A stretch of 64,000 nt of DNA from ECT2AJA-110-A sp035399845 (lineage in GTDB: Bacteria > Planctomycetota > Phycisphaerae > UBA1845 > UTPLA1), in the NCBI GenBank assembly GCA_035399845.1, contig DAOPJV010000011.1, positions 1 through 64,000 on the forward strand, written 5' to 3'. The translations under genes were made by a program, and so were the position numbers. Within the stretch, counting starts at the first letter, position 1; every line of letters begins with the position of its first letter. The notes under the pieces were generated by a model. The model was not told the origin of the DNA, searched no databases, and saw only the letters and a program-made list of their open reading frames with translations. This document shows positions 52,053 to 61,600 of the stretch, piece by piece.

Positions 52053-53411
52053 TCAGACAACGACAGGTCGCTGCCCCAGGATCGGCAGTTCGTAGGCCGC
52101 GGGATTCGTCTTGCGAATCACGGTTTCCACGGCGCCCGGCTTCTGATTGCGGATGTGCTCCTCGAATTCCGCCCGGAACTTCTGCACGATTGTGCGGATC
52201 GGGAAGGCGGCGCCGTCGGGCAGGCCGCAGATGCTCAGGCCCGGCATCATGCCCATGTTCGTCGTGATGTTGACGAGCAGATCCAGATCGCTGATTCGCC
52301 CCGCTCCCGCCGCGATGCGGCTGGCGATCTTGTACATCCAGTTTGTGCCTTCGCGACACTGCGTGCACTGACCACAGCTTTCGTGCGAGTAGAACCGTGC
52401 GATGTTCTTCAGCACGTGACGAATATCGACGTCCTCGGGAATCACGATCGCGCCGGCCGTTCCCAGGCCGAGCAGACCATAGTTCCGAACGTCGTCGAAG
52501 CACAGATGGCAGTCGAGCTCCGACTCCGTCAGCACGCCGACGGACAGGCCGCCGGGGATGCAGCCCTTCACCTTCTTGCCGTCGCGCATGCCGCGGCCGT
52601 AGTCGTCGCCGAAGATCAAATCGCGCGCCGTCAGACCCAGCTCCGCCTCAAAACAGCCGGGCCGATTAACGGGACCGCTGACGGTATAGAGCTTGGGCCC
52701 CTTCGACGTGTCAGTGCCGATCGATGTGAACCAGTTGACGCCGCGCTCGAAGATGTGCTTCACGCAGCAGAGCGTCTCGACGTTGTTGACGACCGTCGGC
52801 TTCATGAAGGCGCCTTCGATCGCCGGGAACGGCGGCTTGATGCGCGGCCAGCCGCGCTTGCCCTCGAGGCTCTCGATCAGGCCCGTTTCCTCGCCGCAGA
52901 CATAGGCGCCGGCGCCGCGATGAATGTAGCAGTCGATCGAGTAGTCCGTCCCGAAGACGTTCTTCCCGAAACAGCCGGCGGCGTACGCCTCGTCCAGCGC
53001 CTTCTGGAGAATGTGGAACTGCTCGTGAAACTCGACGCGCATGTAGATGTAGGCCGTCGTCGTCTTCGTGGCGAAGCCGGCGATCAGGATGCCCTCGAGC
53101 AGCTGATGCGGATCCTCCTCCATGATGACGCGATTGCAGAACGTGCCCGGCTCCGACTCGTCGGCGTTGACGCAGAGATACGTGACTTTGCGATCCGGCG
53201 GGAGGAAGGACCACTTCATGCCGGCCGGGAATCCTGCGCCGCCGCGGCCGCGCAGACCGCTGGCCTTGACGTCTTCGATGACCTTCTCGGGGCTCAGTTC
53301 CCTGAGCACTTTCTCAGCCGTGGCGTAGCCGCCATGCTTTTTGTAAACCTCGAGCGTGCGAATGCCCTCGACGCCGAAGTTCTTCGTCAGTGCGGGCTCA
53401 AACTTGGCCAT
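52053..53411 (-). CDS. nuoF: NADH-quinone oxidoreductase subunit F
   Basis: A 452-residue subunit that binds NADH, FMN and the N3 [4Fe-4S] cluster. Seen: GLRGRGGAGFPAGMKWSF (nucleotide/FMN loop), ADESEPGTFCNR, GAGAYVCGEETGLIES and the cluster motif ESCGQCTQCREG with a later Cys. Length is normal. Its start overlaps the end of the membrane protein gene by 14 bases, so the two are coupled. Confidence 0.96.
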   Translation of the reverse strand: MAKFEPALTKNFGVEGIRTLEVYKKHGGYATAEKVLRELSPEKVIEDVKASGLRGRGGAGFPAGMKWSFLPPDRKVTYLCVNADESEPGTFCNRVIMEEDPHQLLEGILIAGFATKTTTAYIYMRVEFHEQFHILQKALDEAYAAGCFGKNVFGTDYSIDCYIHRGAGAYVCGEETGLIESLEGKRGWPRIKPPFPAIEGAFMKPTVVNNVETLCCVKHIFERGVNWFTSIGTDTSKGPKLYTVSGPVNRPGCFEAELGLTARDLIFGDDYGRGMRDGKKVKGCIPGGLSVGVLTESELDCHLCFDDVRNYGLLGLGTAGAIVIPEDVDIRHVLKNIARFYSHESCGQCTQCREGTNWMYKIASRIAAGAGRISDLDLLVNITTNMGMMPGLSICGLPDGAAFPIRTIVQKFRAEFEEHIRNQKPGAVETVIRKTNPAAYELPILGQRPVVV

Positions 53412-54927
53412 ACGTCATCGTCTCCACTGCCATAGCCATCGCCGGGTTCGCCTTGACCTGCGCGTTCGGCGTGATCAGATTGAAGTAAAGGACGCCCCAG
53501 GCGATCATCGCGACCGTCAGCCACTTCCGCCAGCGCCCCTCGCCGCCGATCGCATACGGCGCCACAACGAGCAGCCAGATCGGCAGGAAATCCATCGCGA
53601 ATCGGTTGTACCCGTGCTCCATGTAGCCCGGGCTGTGGTACATGGACAGCCCGATCATGACGGGGATCGTCGCAAGCATCAGCGTGCGGGCCTTCGGATC
53701 GCGCCACCACCAGGCGATGGCGATCAGCGCCCACAACGCCAGAGGTGTCGTGATCCAGAGGCTCGTGCCGTTCTGGTTGGACTCGCTGATGTCGATCGAA
53801 TTCACGGAAACACTGTTGATCCGCGGCGGCGCCACGTGCATGTAGTAGAGATTGCCGTGGCCGCCGTCGACGCCGAGGATGAACTGCGGCGAGAAGGTGC
53901 CGTAGTTCAGGCAGCGCGCTCCCATGTAGCTGTCTTCGCGCCCCGCGTAGATGTACTTGTAGCCAAAGTCGAGGGGATGGCCGAACTTCATCGTGTTCAG
54001 CGTCAGCAGCGGCGCCGCCACGACGGCCAGCCCCAGCCCCGACAGAATGAACCCCTTGGCGCCGAATCGCTTCCAGCCGACCCACAGAATCGCCAGCCCG
54101 TACAGGAACGTGATCTGCCGCGCATAGACGGCGATCATCAGGCCGATCAGGGCCGGCCAGATGCGCTGCTTTCCGAGCAGGTCCGCCGCGAGAATGAGCA
54201 GACCGATCTGCGACATGACGTGATCCATCTGCCCCAGATAGCCGTGCCGCGTCTCATTCAGATTCGGCAGCACCGCCGTTCCGCCAATGAACGCGAAGGC
54301 GAGGACCGCCGCCCATACCGGATGCTTCACGCGGCGCAGAAACACGACATACGTCGTGATGCAGAGCGGCCAGAAGATCACCAGCGTCATCATCTCAGGA
54401 CGCCACATCGTCTCGGGCATACCGACATAGTTGTGGAACGGGGAGACTGCGATCGTCAGGAAACTGAAGAGCGGCGGAAAGACGTTGTAGTACTTGTGAT
54501 CGTTCGGGTTGTAGGCCGTATCATGCAGCCGGACGCCGGGATCCTTCAGATCCTCTTCGTTGACCTTCGGATACATCCACAACAGTTCGCCTTTGCGCGT
54601 CGGCGGAATGTCGAGCCGGCCCTTTTGCCAGGCGACGGCCTCCGCCACGGCGGCGTTGCTGTCGGCGTTCATCTCCCACTGCGAGAGCTGGATCTTTGGG
54701 CCGAGTGCGACCTGAATCGCCACCATCAGAATGAAGAAGCAGCCGTACAGCTCCAGTCGGCTCCAGGATCGCTCGGCCGCGCCGAGCGACTTCGGAGGTT
54801 CGCTTCCAGAGGTCGGCGGATTCTCCGTCGGCGGCGCCACACGCTGATCGCCCCGTCCGAGGTCGATCATGTGCGGCTGCAGGTCGCCGAAGGTCAGTTC
54901 AGGTTTTTTGGGGGATTCAGGCGTCAT
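53398..54927 (-). CDS. Polytopic membrane protein, glycosyltransferase (GT-C-like)
   Basis: A 509-residue protein with a ~70-residue soluble Pro-rich head and about ten spans. Its architecture (an early span near 85, a periplasmic loop with EMNADSNAAVAEAVAWQKG, then helices separated by short loops and a large outer loop) resembles GT-C glycosyltransferases of the ArnT/PMT/GT83 type, which move sugars from lipid carriers at the outer face of the membrane. No catalytic Asp is confidently placed. ATG 54927 is used; upstream codons are Arg-rich. It lies between nuoE (67 bp upstream) and nuoF (14-bp overlap). Function within complex I is not expected. Confidence 0.6.
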   Translation of the reverse strand: MTPESPKKPELTFGDLQPHMIDLGRGDQRVAPPTENPPTSGSEPPKSLGAAERSWSRLELYGCFFILMVAIQVALGPKIQLSQWEMNADSNAAVAEAVAWQKGRLDIPPTRKGELLWMYPKVNEEDLKDPGVRLHDTAYNPNDHKYYNVFPPLFSFLTIAVSPFHNYVGMPETMWRPEMMTLVIFWPLCITTYVVFLRRVKHPVWAAVLAFAFIGGTAVLPNLNETRHGYLGQMDHVMSQIGLLILAADLLGKQRIWPALIGLMIAVYARQITFLYGLAILWVGWKRFGAKGFILSGLGLAVVAAPLLTLNTMKFGHPLDFGYKYIYAGREDSYMGARCLNYGTFSPQFILGVDGGHGNLYYMHVAPPRINSVSVNSIDISESNQNGTSLWITTPLALWALIAIAWWWRDPKARTLMLATIPVMIGLSMYHSPGYMEHGYNRFAMDFLPIWLLVVAPYAIGGEGRWRKWLTVAMIAWGVLYFNLITPNAQVKANPAMAMAVETMTYGQV

Positions 54928-54993
54928 GCCTCGGCGCTTCTCTCGTTTTCGCAGGCCCCGGATCCGACAGACTGGCGAATCCGTCAACAGAGA

Positions 54994-55629
54994 TTACGAC
55001 TCGCGCATCTCCTGAATATCCGACGTTTTGCCGACACCTTCGCTTGCGGCCGCAGCCGCCCCCCTGGGTCCGTCAAACAGATCCGATCGCGGCGGTTCGA
55101 TCTCCGAATTCTTCGGATCCTTCAGGAGCTTGGCGACGTCTTCCGGCCTGACGCACTTGTGCAGCTTTTCGTTGATCAGGACGCAGGGACCATGATCGCA
55201 GGCGGCCAGGCACTCTTCCGTGATCAGGCTGTACATTCCGTCTTCCGTCGTGCCGTGCTCGTCGATGCCCAGTTCGCCCTTGATGGCGTCGAGCACCTTC
55301 TCGGCGCCCGTCAACTGACACGACAGGCTGCGGCAGGCGACGATGACCTTGCTTCCCTTCTCGTGATTCCAGAAGTGTGTATAGAACGTCAGCGTGTCCA
55401 GCACGGCGGCCGGCGGAATCTCAAGGACCTCCGCGATCTCGGCCATGGCCTTGTGGCTGACATGCCCCAGGGCGTCCTGCACGACATGCAGCGCCGGCAG
55501 CAGCGCCGCCCGCTTTGTCTCGTAGCGCGGGAAGAAGGAGCGGATTTTCTCGCGGATCGCCTCGCTCAGTACGGGTGGCGCATCCTTGTCGAACGGGGAC
55601 TCGGTTCGATCTAACGCTTTCCAGGCCAT
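54994..55629 (-). CDS. nuoE: NADH-quinone oxidoreductase subunit E
   Basis: A 211-residue thioredoxin-fold subunit with the N1a [2Fe-2S] cluster: Cys in CRSLSC (~116) and CLAACDHGPC (~155-164). The helical N-terminus (SEAIREKIRSFFPRYETKRAALLP) is typical. ATG 55629 has GGGAGG seven bases upstream and is chosen over 55731. The C-terminal ~45 residues after the domain are Ala/Gly/Ser-rich and disordered-looking. First gene of the nuoE-GT-nuoF unit. Confidence 0.94.
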   Translation of the reverse strand: MAWKALDRTESPFDKDAPPVLSEAIREKIRSFFPRYETKRAALLPALHVVQDALGHVSHKAMAEIAEVLEIPPAAVLDTLTFYTHFWNHEKGSKVIVACRSLSCQLTGAEKVLDAIKGELGIDEHGTTEDGMYSLITEECLAACDHGPCVLINEKLHKCVRPEDVAKLLKDPKNSEIEPPRSDLFDGPRGAAAAASEGVGKTSDIQEMRES

Positions 55630-55820
55630 TCGCGGCCTCCCTGTCAAAAATGGGCCAATCGCGCGCCCTGTCGGCGTCGCGGCCAAACGCTCAGATGGAA
55701 CCGGGAAGTGTAGCGGATTGGCCGGAATCACGCATTGGGACCACGGCCACTGACGCTCAAATTCTCCGGCCCTTCAGGAAACGGTCGCACGGACCACCGG
55801 CGTCACATCGCCCCACGCCG

Positions 55821-57122
55821 CTAAATCAGCGTGCTCGCAATGGCCGCCGTCATCCAGCAGGCCATGGCGCCGCCGAGCATGGCCCTCGGGGCGAGGCGGG
55901 CCAGTTCGGCGCGACGTCCCGGCGCCATCGGACTGATGCCGCCGATCTGGATGCCGATCGAGCTGAGATTCGCGAAGCCGCAGAGCGCGTAGAGCGTGAG
56001 GTAGACCGACCGATCCGAGACGGTGTGATCCTTGACCATGGCCGCGAGGCCCTTGTAGGCGATGATCTCATTGGTCGCCATGCTCGTCCCGATGAGCGAC
56101 GCAATCTGGCCGGAGTCCTTCGTCTCGATCCCGATCATCATCGCCACGGGACGAAAGACCAGCCCCAGGAGCCCGCTCAATGACAGCGTCTTCAGCCCGA
56201 GCCATTCGAGCGTCGGCGCGAACCACGCCTGTGAACCGATCACACCGAGCCCCGCGTCGACGAGATGGATCAGGGCGACAAACGCGATCAGCATGGCCAG
56301 GACATTGATGGCGAGCTTCATCCCCTGCGACGCCCCCTCGGTCATGGCGTCCAGCAGGTTTTCGCCGGGCTTGGCGACGTTCACCACCACGTCATCCGAC
56401 GAGCCACTCACGCCTTCAACGTCTGAATCGATCGTCGCTGTCGGCGGGACCATGATTTTCGCCATCACGAACGCGCCCGGCGCCGACATCAGACACGCCG
56501 TCAGCAGATGACGCGTAATATCGAGGTTCAGTCCGCCGGCTGCGTCTTCGAGCATTCTCACGTACACGAAGAGGACGCCCGCGGCGACAGTCGCAAAACC
56601 GCCAGTCATCATCGCCATGAGCTCGGACCGCGACATCGTGGGGATATATGGTCGAACGAGAAGCGGCGCCTCCGTCTGGCCGAGAAAGACATTGGCCGCG
56701 GCGGCCAGGCTCTCGGCGCCGCTGACACCCATGCTCTTTCGCATGACCCACGCCATACCGCGCACGACGCGTTGCAGGATTCCGAAGTAGTAACCGATCG
56801 ACGCGAGCATGGAGATAAACACGATCGTCGACAGAATGATGACGCCGACGTTGATGAACCACGGCGTCTTCTCCGGCGTGACCATCTCGCCGACGAATGT
56901 CGCCCCCGCCATGGCGCCATCCAGGACCGACTTCACGAGTTCGGCGATCCGCGTAAATATCGCGTCGCCCAGGTCGGTCTTCAGAATGAACAGCGCCAGC
57001 GCCCATTGCAGCACGAGACCGCCGATCACGATCTTCCAGGGGAATCGCCGTCGGTCCGACGACAACAGCCACGCGATGAACATCAACGCGATGACGCCGC
57101 CGAAACCGCGCACGAAGTCCAT
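55821..57122 (-). CDS. nupC: Concentrative nucleoside transporter (NupC/CNT family)
   Basis: A 433-residue permease that imports nucleosides with H+ or Na+. About eight to ten spans. Seen: the CNT motif GQTEAPLLVRPYI, ATNEIIAYKGLAAM and ALCGFANLSSIGIQIGG. Its ATG directly follows the tdk stop with no spacer, so the two are translationally coupled. Confidence 0.92.
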   Translation of the reverse strand: MDFVRGFGGVIALMFIAWLLSSDRRRFPWKIVIGGLVLQWALALFILKTDLGDAIFTRIAELVKSVLDGAMAGATFVGEMVTPEKTPWFINVGVIILSTIVFISMLASIGYYFGILQRVVRGMAWVMRKSMGVSGAESLAAAANVFLGQTEAPLLVRPYIPTMSRSELMAMMTGGFATVAAGVLFVYVRMLEDAAGGLNLDITRHLLTACLMSAPGAFVMAKIMVPPTATIDSDVEGVSGSSDDVVVNVAKPGENLLDAMTEGASQGMKLAINVLAMLIAFVALIHLVDAGLGVIGSQAWFAPTLEWLGLKTLSLSGLLGLVFRPVAMMIGIETKDSGQIASLIGTSMATNEIIAYKGLAAMVKDHTVSDRSVYLTLYALCGFANLSSIGIQIGGISPMAPGRRAELARLAPRAMLGGAMACWMTAAIASTLI

Positions 57123-57743
57123 TCAGCGGACCTCCGGCGGTGTCGCCAGCGGTGTGAAATGTTCCCTGCAGCGAGGTTCGTAGTCGGAAAGACCACCCAC
57201 CATGTGCTTTGTGTTGATCTCCGACATGCGCTGCGTGTAGGGCGCGGGCTTGCCGCAGACACGACATGGCGACTGCCGGATGACCACGCTGTGCGCGATC
57301 TCACAGAGTTGCGGCATCGGTTCGAAGGGCCGCCCCCAGGCGTCGTTCGTGATGCCGGCGACGAGAACGGACTTGCCGCGGCCGCAGAGCTCCTCGATGA
57401 CGGGAATGAGATCCATCCCGAAGAAATGCCCCTCGTCGATCGCAATGAAGTCGGCAATGCCGATGTGCTCGAGGATCGACGCGGCGTCCGGAACGCGAAC
57501 CGCGTCGTAACGATCGCCGGGATGCGTGACGATGGCGTCGGGGATGTAACGATCGTCGATGCAGTGCTTGAACGCGAGCACGCGATCCCCGCGGGCCTCG
57601 GCCTCCTTCAGCCGCGCGATCATATGCTCGGTCTTTCCGCCGAACATGGAACCGTGGACAACTTCGAGATGGCCGGATGCGAGTCGTGCGTTCACGGCGG
57701 CGTATTGTCGGCGCGATCCCGATGAGGGCAAGAAGAAAAACAC
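57123..57743 (-). CDS. tdk: Thymidine kinase
   Basis: A 206-residue type II thymidine kinase. Walker A GSMFGGKTEH (31-40), Walker B FIAIDEGHFF, the lid with CRVCGKPAPYTQRM and YEPRCREHF giving a zinc site from Cys and His. It phosphorylates thymidine for DNA synthesis. The N-terminal ~20 residues are a non-homologous extension. It is coupled to nupC, so the pair imports and traps thymidine. Confidence 0.92.
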   Translation of the reverse strand: MFFFLPSSGSRRQYAAVNARLASGHLEVVHGSMFGGKTEHMIARLKEAEARGDRVLAFKHCIDDRYIPDAIVTHPGDRYDAVRVPDAASILEHIGIADFIAIDEGHFFGMDLIPVIEELCGRGKSVLVAGITNDAWGRPFEPMPQLCEIAHSVVIRQSPCRVCGKPAPYTQRMSEINTKHMVGGLSDYEPRCREHFTPLATPPEVR

Positions 57744-57800
57744 GCTTGCATGTCACAGAGGCGACGCCGTCACGCTGGCCGCAAAGTCACACGTCCGCCG

Positions 57801-57915
57801 CAGGGTTCGCAGTGCGAACCGTTCGCCGGCGGTCCCTGGTAGGGTCCGCTGTGCGGACCATATGCCGGCAGTTCCCCGTAGGGTCCGCTGTGCGGACCAT
57901 TCGCCGGCAGTCGAG
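57801..57915. repeat. Three ~40-bp tandem units
   Basis: Units starting at about 57802, 57841 and 57880 read AGGGT(T/C)CGC..GCG(A/G)ACC followed by a GCCGGCAG-type tail. The first is diverged in compensating positions of the palindrome (TTCGC with GCGAA versus TCCGC with GCGGA), which indicates selection or copying of the fold. Confidence 0.75.
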
Positions 57916-57943
57916 AGAAGCGTAGGCCTGCGCGACTTCTCTA

Positions 57944-57968
57944 CATGCCGACGTGAAGCGTCGGCATG
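57944..57968 (-). repeat. Hairpin element, GTGGCATG family (CCGACG stem)
   Basis: 10-bp perfect stem CATGCCGACG/CGTCGGCATG with a 5-base loop; the minus strand reads into it from GTGGCATG. Copies with one loop change lie at 58149-58173 and 58355-58379. Confidence 0.85.
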
Positions 57969-58148
57969 CCACACAGGCGCTCATTGCTGGAATTCACCCG
58001 TGATCTCGACGCCGCGCGACCGACTCCCTGACGGTCGCGGCTCGGAACGATTCGCTCCGAAGGAGCGACGAATCGTAGTCCCCCGTAGGGTCCGCTGTGC
58101 GGACCATATGCCGGCAGTCGAGAGAAGCGCAGGCATGCGCGTCAACCC

Positions 58149-58173
58149 CATGCCGACGTAAAGCGTCGGCATG
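58149..58173 (-). repeat. Hairpin element, GTGGCATG family (CCGACG stem)
   Basis: Same 10-bp stem as at 57944, loop TAAAG. Flanked by GCCACCCGGG on the plus strand. Confidence 0.85.
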
Positions 58174-58354
58174 CCACCCGGGCGCTCATTGCAGAAATTC
58201 GCCCGTGATCTCGACGCCGCGCGACCGACTCCCTGACGGTCGCGGCTCGGTGTGATTTCGCTCCGAAGGAGCGACGAATCGTAGTCCCCCGTAGGGTCCG
58301 CTGTGCGGACCATATGCCGGCAGTCGAGAGAAGCGCAGGCATGCGCGTCAACCC

Positions 58355-58379
58355 CATGCCGACGTAAAGCGTCGGCATG
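58355..58379 (-). repeat. Hairpin element, GTGGCATG family (CCGACG stem)
   Basis: Same stem, loop and flank as the copy at 58149, in the third tandem unit. Confidence 0.85.
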
Positions 58380-58490
58380 CCACCCGGGCGCTCATTGCAG
58401 AAATTCGCCCGTGATCTCGACGCCGCGCGACCGACTCCCTGACGGTCGCGGCTCGGTGTGGTTTCGCGACTTTGCACGCATACTGGGCGG

Positions 58491-58516
58491 CATGCTCCCC
58501 CTTCAAGGGGGGCATG
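58491..58516 (+). repeat. Hairpin element, CATG-flanked variant (G/C-run stem)
   Basis: CATGCTCCCCC-ttca-AGGGGGGCATG: the outer CATGC/GCATG pairs as in the other copies but with a different inner stem. Followed by TGG. Confidence 0.65.
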
Positions 58517-58577
58517 TGGATATCGTCAGCGCCGCCATGGCTTCACACACGACGCAGGCCGCGCATCCTCGACTACT

Positions 58578-58603
58578 CATGCTTGCCTTTGAGGGCAAGC
58601 ATG
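58578..58603 (-). repeat. Hairpin element, GTGGCATG family (CTTGCC stem), downstream of uvrA
   Basis: 10-bp stem CATGCTTGCC/GGCAAGCATG, loop TTTGAG on the plus strand (CTCAAA on the minus). It is 17 bp beyond the uvrA stop, so it could also shape the transcript end. Same stem as the two copies upstream of uvrA, in opposite orientation. Confidence 0.8.
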
Positions 58604-58619
58604 CCACCCCGCTCGTGCC

Positions 58620-61600
58620 TTACGCCTGCGCGGCCGCCAGGGCGTGTTCCTCGGACGCCGCCAGGACGCGCTTGAACTGATCGCGATCGACTTCCTTCAT
58701 GTCGCGCATGTAGAACGAAAACTCCGCCCCGCTCGCCCCGGGGCGCTGGAACTCCCGCTCGAAACCGAGCGATCGAACGGCGTCCTCCGAAAACGCCCCG
58801 CGCGCCAGATGCACATCCACGCGCAACGCCTGGGGCTGATGCGTGATGATCTTGCAGATGCGATCGCCCGCCGCCGTCGTCACTTCGACGAAGACCTTCT
58901 TGTCCCAGATCACTTTCGCCTTCGGCAGGAGCTTCTGAATCTGACCCACGAGCAGCGTCAGCGTCATCGGTTCCCACTTCTTCTTCCTGCCCGGCTTCAT
59001 GATCTTCTGCGACAGATGCCACGCCTTGCCGTCTTCCTTCCACGGCTCGGCCGACTTGCCCGCCGACGCCAGCGCCTCCACATGCGCCAGGTACGCCGCC
59101 ACGGCCGTCTTCAGGAACTTCCGGAACGCCGGCGTGTTGATCTCCTTCCTGTCGAAGACCATCACGCGCGTCTGATCGAGACCATGCTGAATGCGACGCA
59201 CGCGCACGCGCTGGTCGTCGCCGTAGCGATGGATGTCGTCGCGATCGTTCAGCGTCTTAAGCCCCAGCGCCGTCTGCAGCGGCGCCTGCCTGATCGCGTT
59301 CGCCGGTGTGCGGATGAGCAGATCGAGAATCCACTCGCCGCCCGTCAACGCGTGCAGGAACCACGGCACGGCCGATTGCGCCAGCCCCTTCGGCGCCTTC
59401 GCCGTGATCTCCACGCGGGCGCGATCGTTCCAGTCCGTCGGCTGCAGCGCATCGCCGCCGAGCTTCTCAATCTCATCCACGACGAACGACAGCGCCTCGC
59501 CTTCCCAGTGAATCTCCTGATGGTTCCGGCTCGTGCGCGAACCCGTGTGCCAGGCGCGGCCGTTCCGCTCCCACGGCATCTTGACGGCGTGCTCCTCGAC
59601 CGCCTCGGCGTCCAGCAGCGGCGACGACGCGATCTCGATCTCCGTCTCGGCCGCCGCCTTCGGGTCATAAACCTCCCGCTCGCGCCGGGGCCCCGCCTCC
59701 AGCGTCGCCTTCAACAGCCGCCCCGTGTGCGACGCTTTGCAGCCGACGACCACTTCCGGCGCGCCCTCGACAACAACACGACCACCCTCGCCGCCCGCCT
59801 CGGGACCGATGTCGATCAGCCAGTCCGCAGTCTTCATCACATCGAGATTGTGCTCGATGCAGATCACGGTATTCCCAAGGTCGACCAGCCGATGCAGTAC
59901 ATCGAGCAGCTTGCGCACATCGTCAAAGTGCAGGCCCGTCGTCGGCTCATCCAGAATGAAGACCGTCCGGCCGGTATTCGGCCGCCCGAGCTCCGCCGCC
60001 AGCTTCACCCGCTGCGCCTCGCCACCTGACAGCGTCGGCGCGCTCTGCCCCAGCGTGATGTAACCAAGCCCGACATCCTCCAGCATCTGCAGGAGCCGCC
60101 GCACCTTCGGCACGTTCTGGAAATGCTCCAGCGCCTCAACCACGGGCATTTCCAGCACATCCGCGATGTTCCTGCCCTTGTAGCGCACTTCCAGAATCTC
60201 GCGCTGATAGCGCCGGCCGCCACACGTCTCGCAGGGCACCCACACATCGGGCAGGAAGTGCATCTCGTGACACACCTGCCCGAAACCGTTGCAGTCGTCG
60301 CAGCGACCACCCGGTCGATTGAAGCTGAAGCGATCCACCGTGTAGCCGCGCACCTTGCTCTCGGGCAGTCGCGCAAAGACCTGCCGCACGAGATCGAACA
60401 CGCCCGTGTACGTCGCCGGATTTGACGACGGTGTGACACCGATCGGCTGCTGATCGACGTTGATGACCTTATCGACATGCTCGATGCCGAGGATCGCCCC
60501 ATGCGCCCCAGGCGTTAGGTTCGCGCGATGCAGCCGAGCCGCCAGCGCGGGGAAGAGAATCTCCGAAATCAGCGACGACTTGCCCGAACCCGACACACCC
60601 GTCACGCACGTGAACCGACCGAGCGGGAACGCGACATCGACGCTTCGCAGATTGTTCTGCCGGGCGCCCCGGATCTGAATCGTCGGCCGCTTCGGATCGT
60701 CGAGCGCCGCTTTGGACATCGCGCCATCCGGCGCCACGAGCTCCGCGATCGCCCGTCGATTTGTCGGCACGGCGATCGCGTCCTTGCCCGACAGGTAGCG
60801 CCCTGTCATTGAGTTCTTGTCGCGCTTCAGCGCCGCCGGCCGCCCCTCGGCGACGACCTCGCCGCCATACACACCCGCCTGCGGTCCGAAATCCAGAATG
60901 TGATCGGAGGAGGCGAGCACCTCCGCGTCGTGCTCGACCATCAACAGTGTGTTGCCAAGATCACGCAGACGATGCAGCGCGTCGATCAGGCGCCGGTTGT
61001 CGCGCGGGTGCAGACCGATCGTCGGCTCGTCCAGCACGTAAAGCACGCCCGTCAGACCGCTGCCGATCTGAGAAGCGAGGCGGATGCGCTGCGACTCCCC
61101 GCCGCTGAGCGTCGGCGCCGAACGCGACAGCGTGATGTACCCGAGCCCGACATCGACGAGAAAACGCAGTCGCGATTTGATCTCATGCAGCAGTTCGCCG
61201 GCGATGCGACCATCGCGCTGCGTGAGTTTGACTTTCCTGAAATACGCCGCCGCGTCCGCCAGCGGCATGTCACAGACATCGCCGATGCGACGATCGCCGA
61301 AGCGCGTCGCGGCCGCCTGCGGATTGATCCGAGCCCCCTGGCACTTGCGGCAGGCGACATCCGTCACGAGTTCCTTCAATCGATGGCGATACTGCCAGCT
61401 GTTGCGCGTCGCCTCATCAATCGCCGGAAAGAAGCCCTTCCACTGATAACGGAACGACGCCCCGCTGCTTGCACCCTTCGCGCCCGGCTCAACAGTCGCC
61501 TGTATCCACGTCTCCCCGAGACCAAAGAGCAGCTTGCGCCGCTGATCGGCGTCGAGATCGCCAACGGGCAGGTTCGGCGCAAAACCGATCGCACTTGCCA

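Larger units (their letters stand above)
57874..58468. repeat. Three tandem units of about 206 bp
   Basis: Unit 1 is 57874-58080, unit 2 58081-58286, unit 3 58287 to about 58468 (incomplete). Units 2 and 3 are identical over about 176 bp (58081-58256 versus 58287-58462). Each unit carries hairpins GGTCCGC/GCGGACC, CATGCCGACG/CGTCGGCATG and CGCGACCG/CGGTCGCG, and full units also have CGCTCCgaaGGAGCG. There are no unique spacers. Confidence 0.9.
57744..58619. repeat. Repeat island of hairpin-forming tandem repeats
   Basis: An 876-bp gene-free region between tdk and uvrA. It contains three ~40-bp units at 57801-57915 (each with an inner palindrome such as GGTCCGCtgtGCGGACC) followed by about three ~206-bp tandem units. 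Short open frames here only reflect translated repeats. Details of the units and hairpins are given in the next entries. Confidence 0.85.

Noticed and set aside
53356..55614. A 752-codon plus-strand open frame across nuoF, the membrane protein and nuoE
   Set aside because: Antisense shadow of three real genes; His/Arg-rich with no family features. The same holds for the long plus-strand frames opposite nuoN, nuoL, nuoH and nuoG.
57801..58468. CRISPR array
   Set aside because: The repeats follow each other without unique spacers, units are ~40 or ~206 bp, and no cas genes are nearby.
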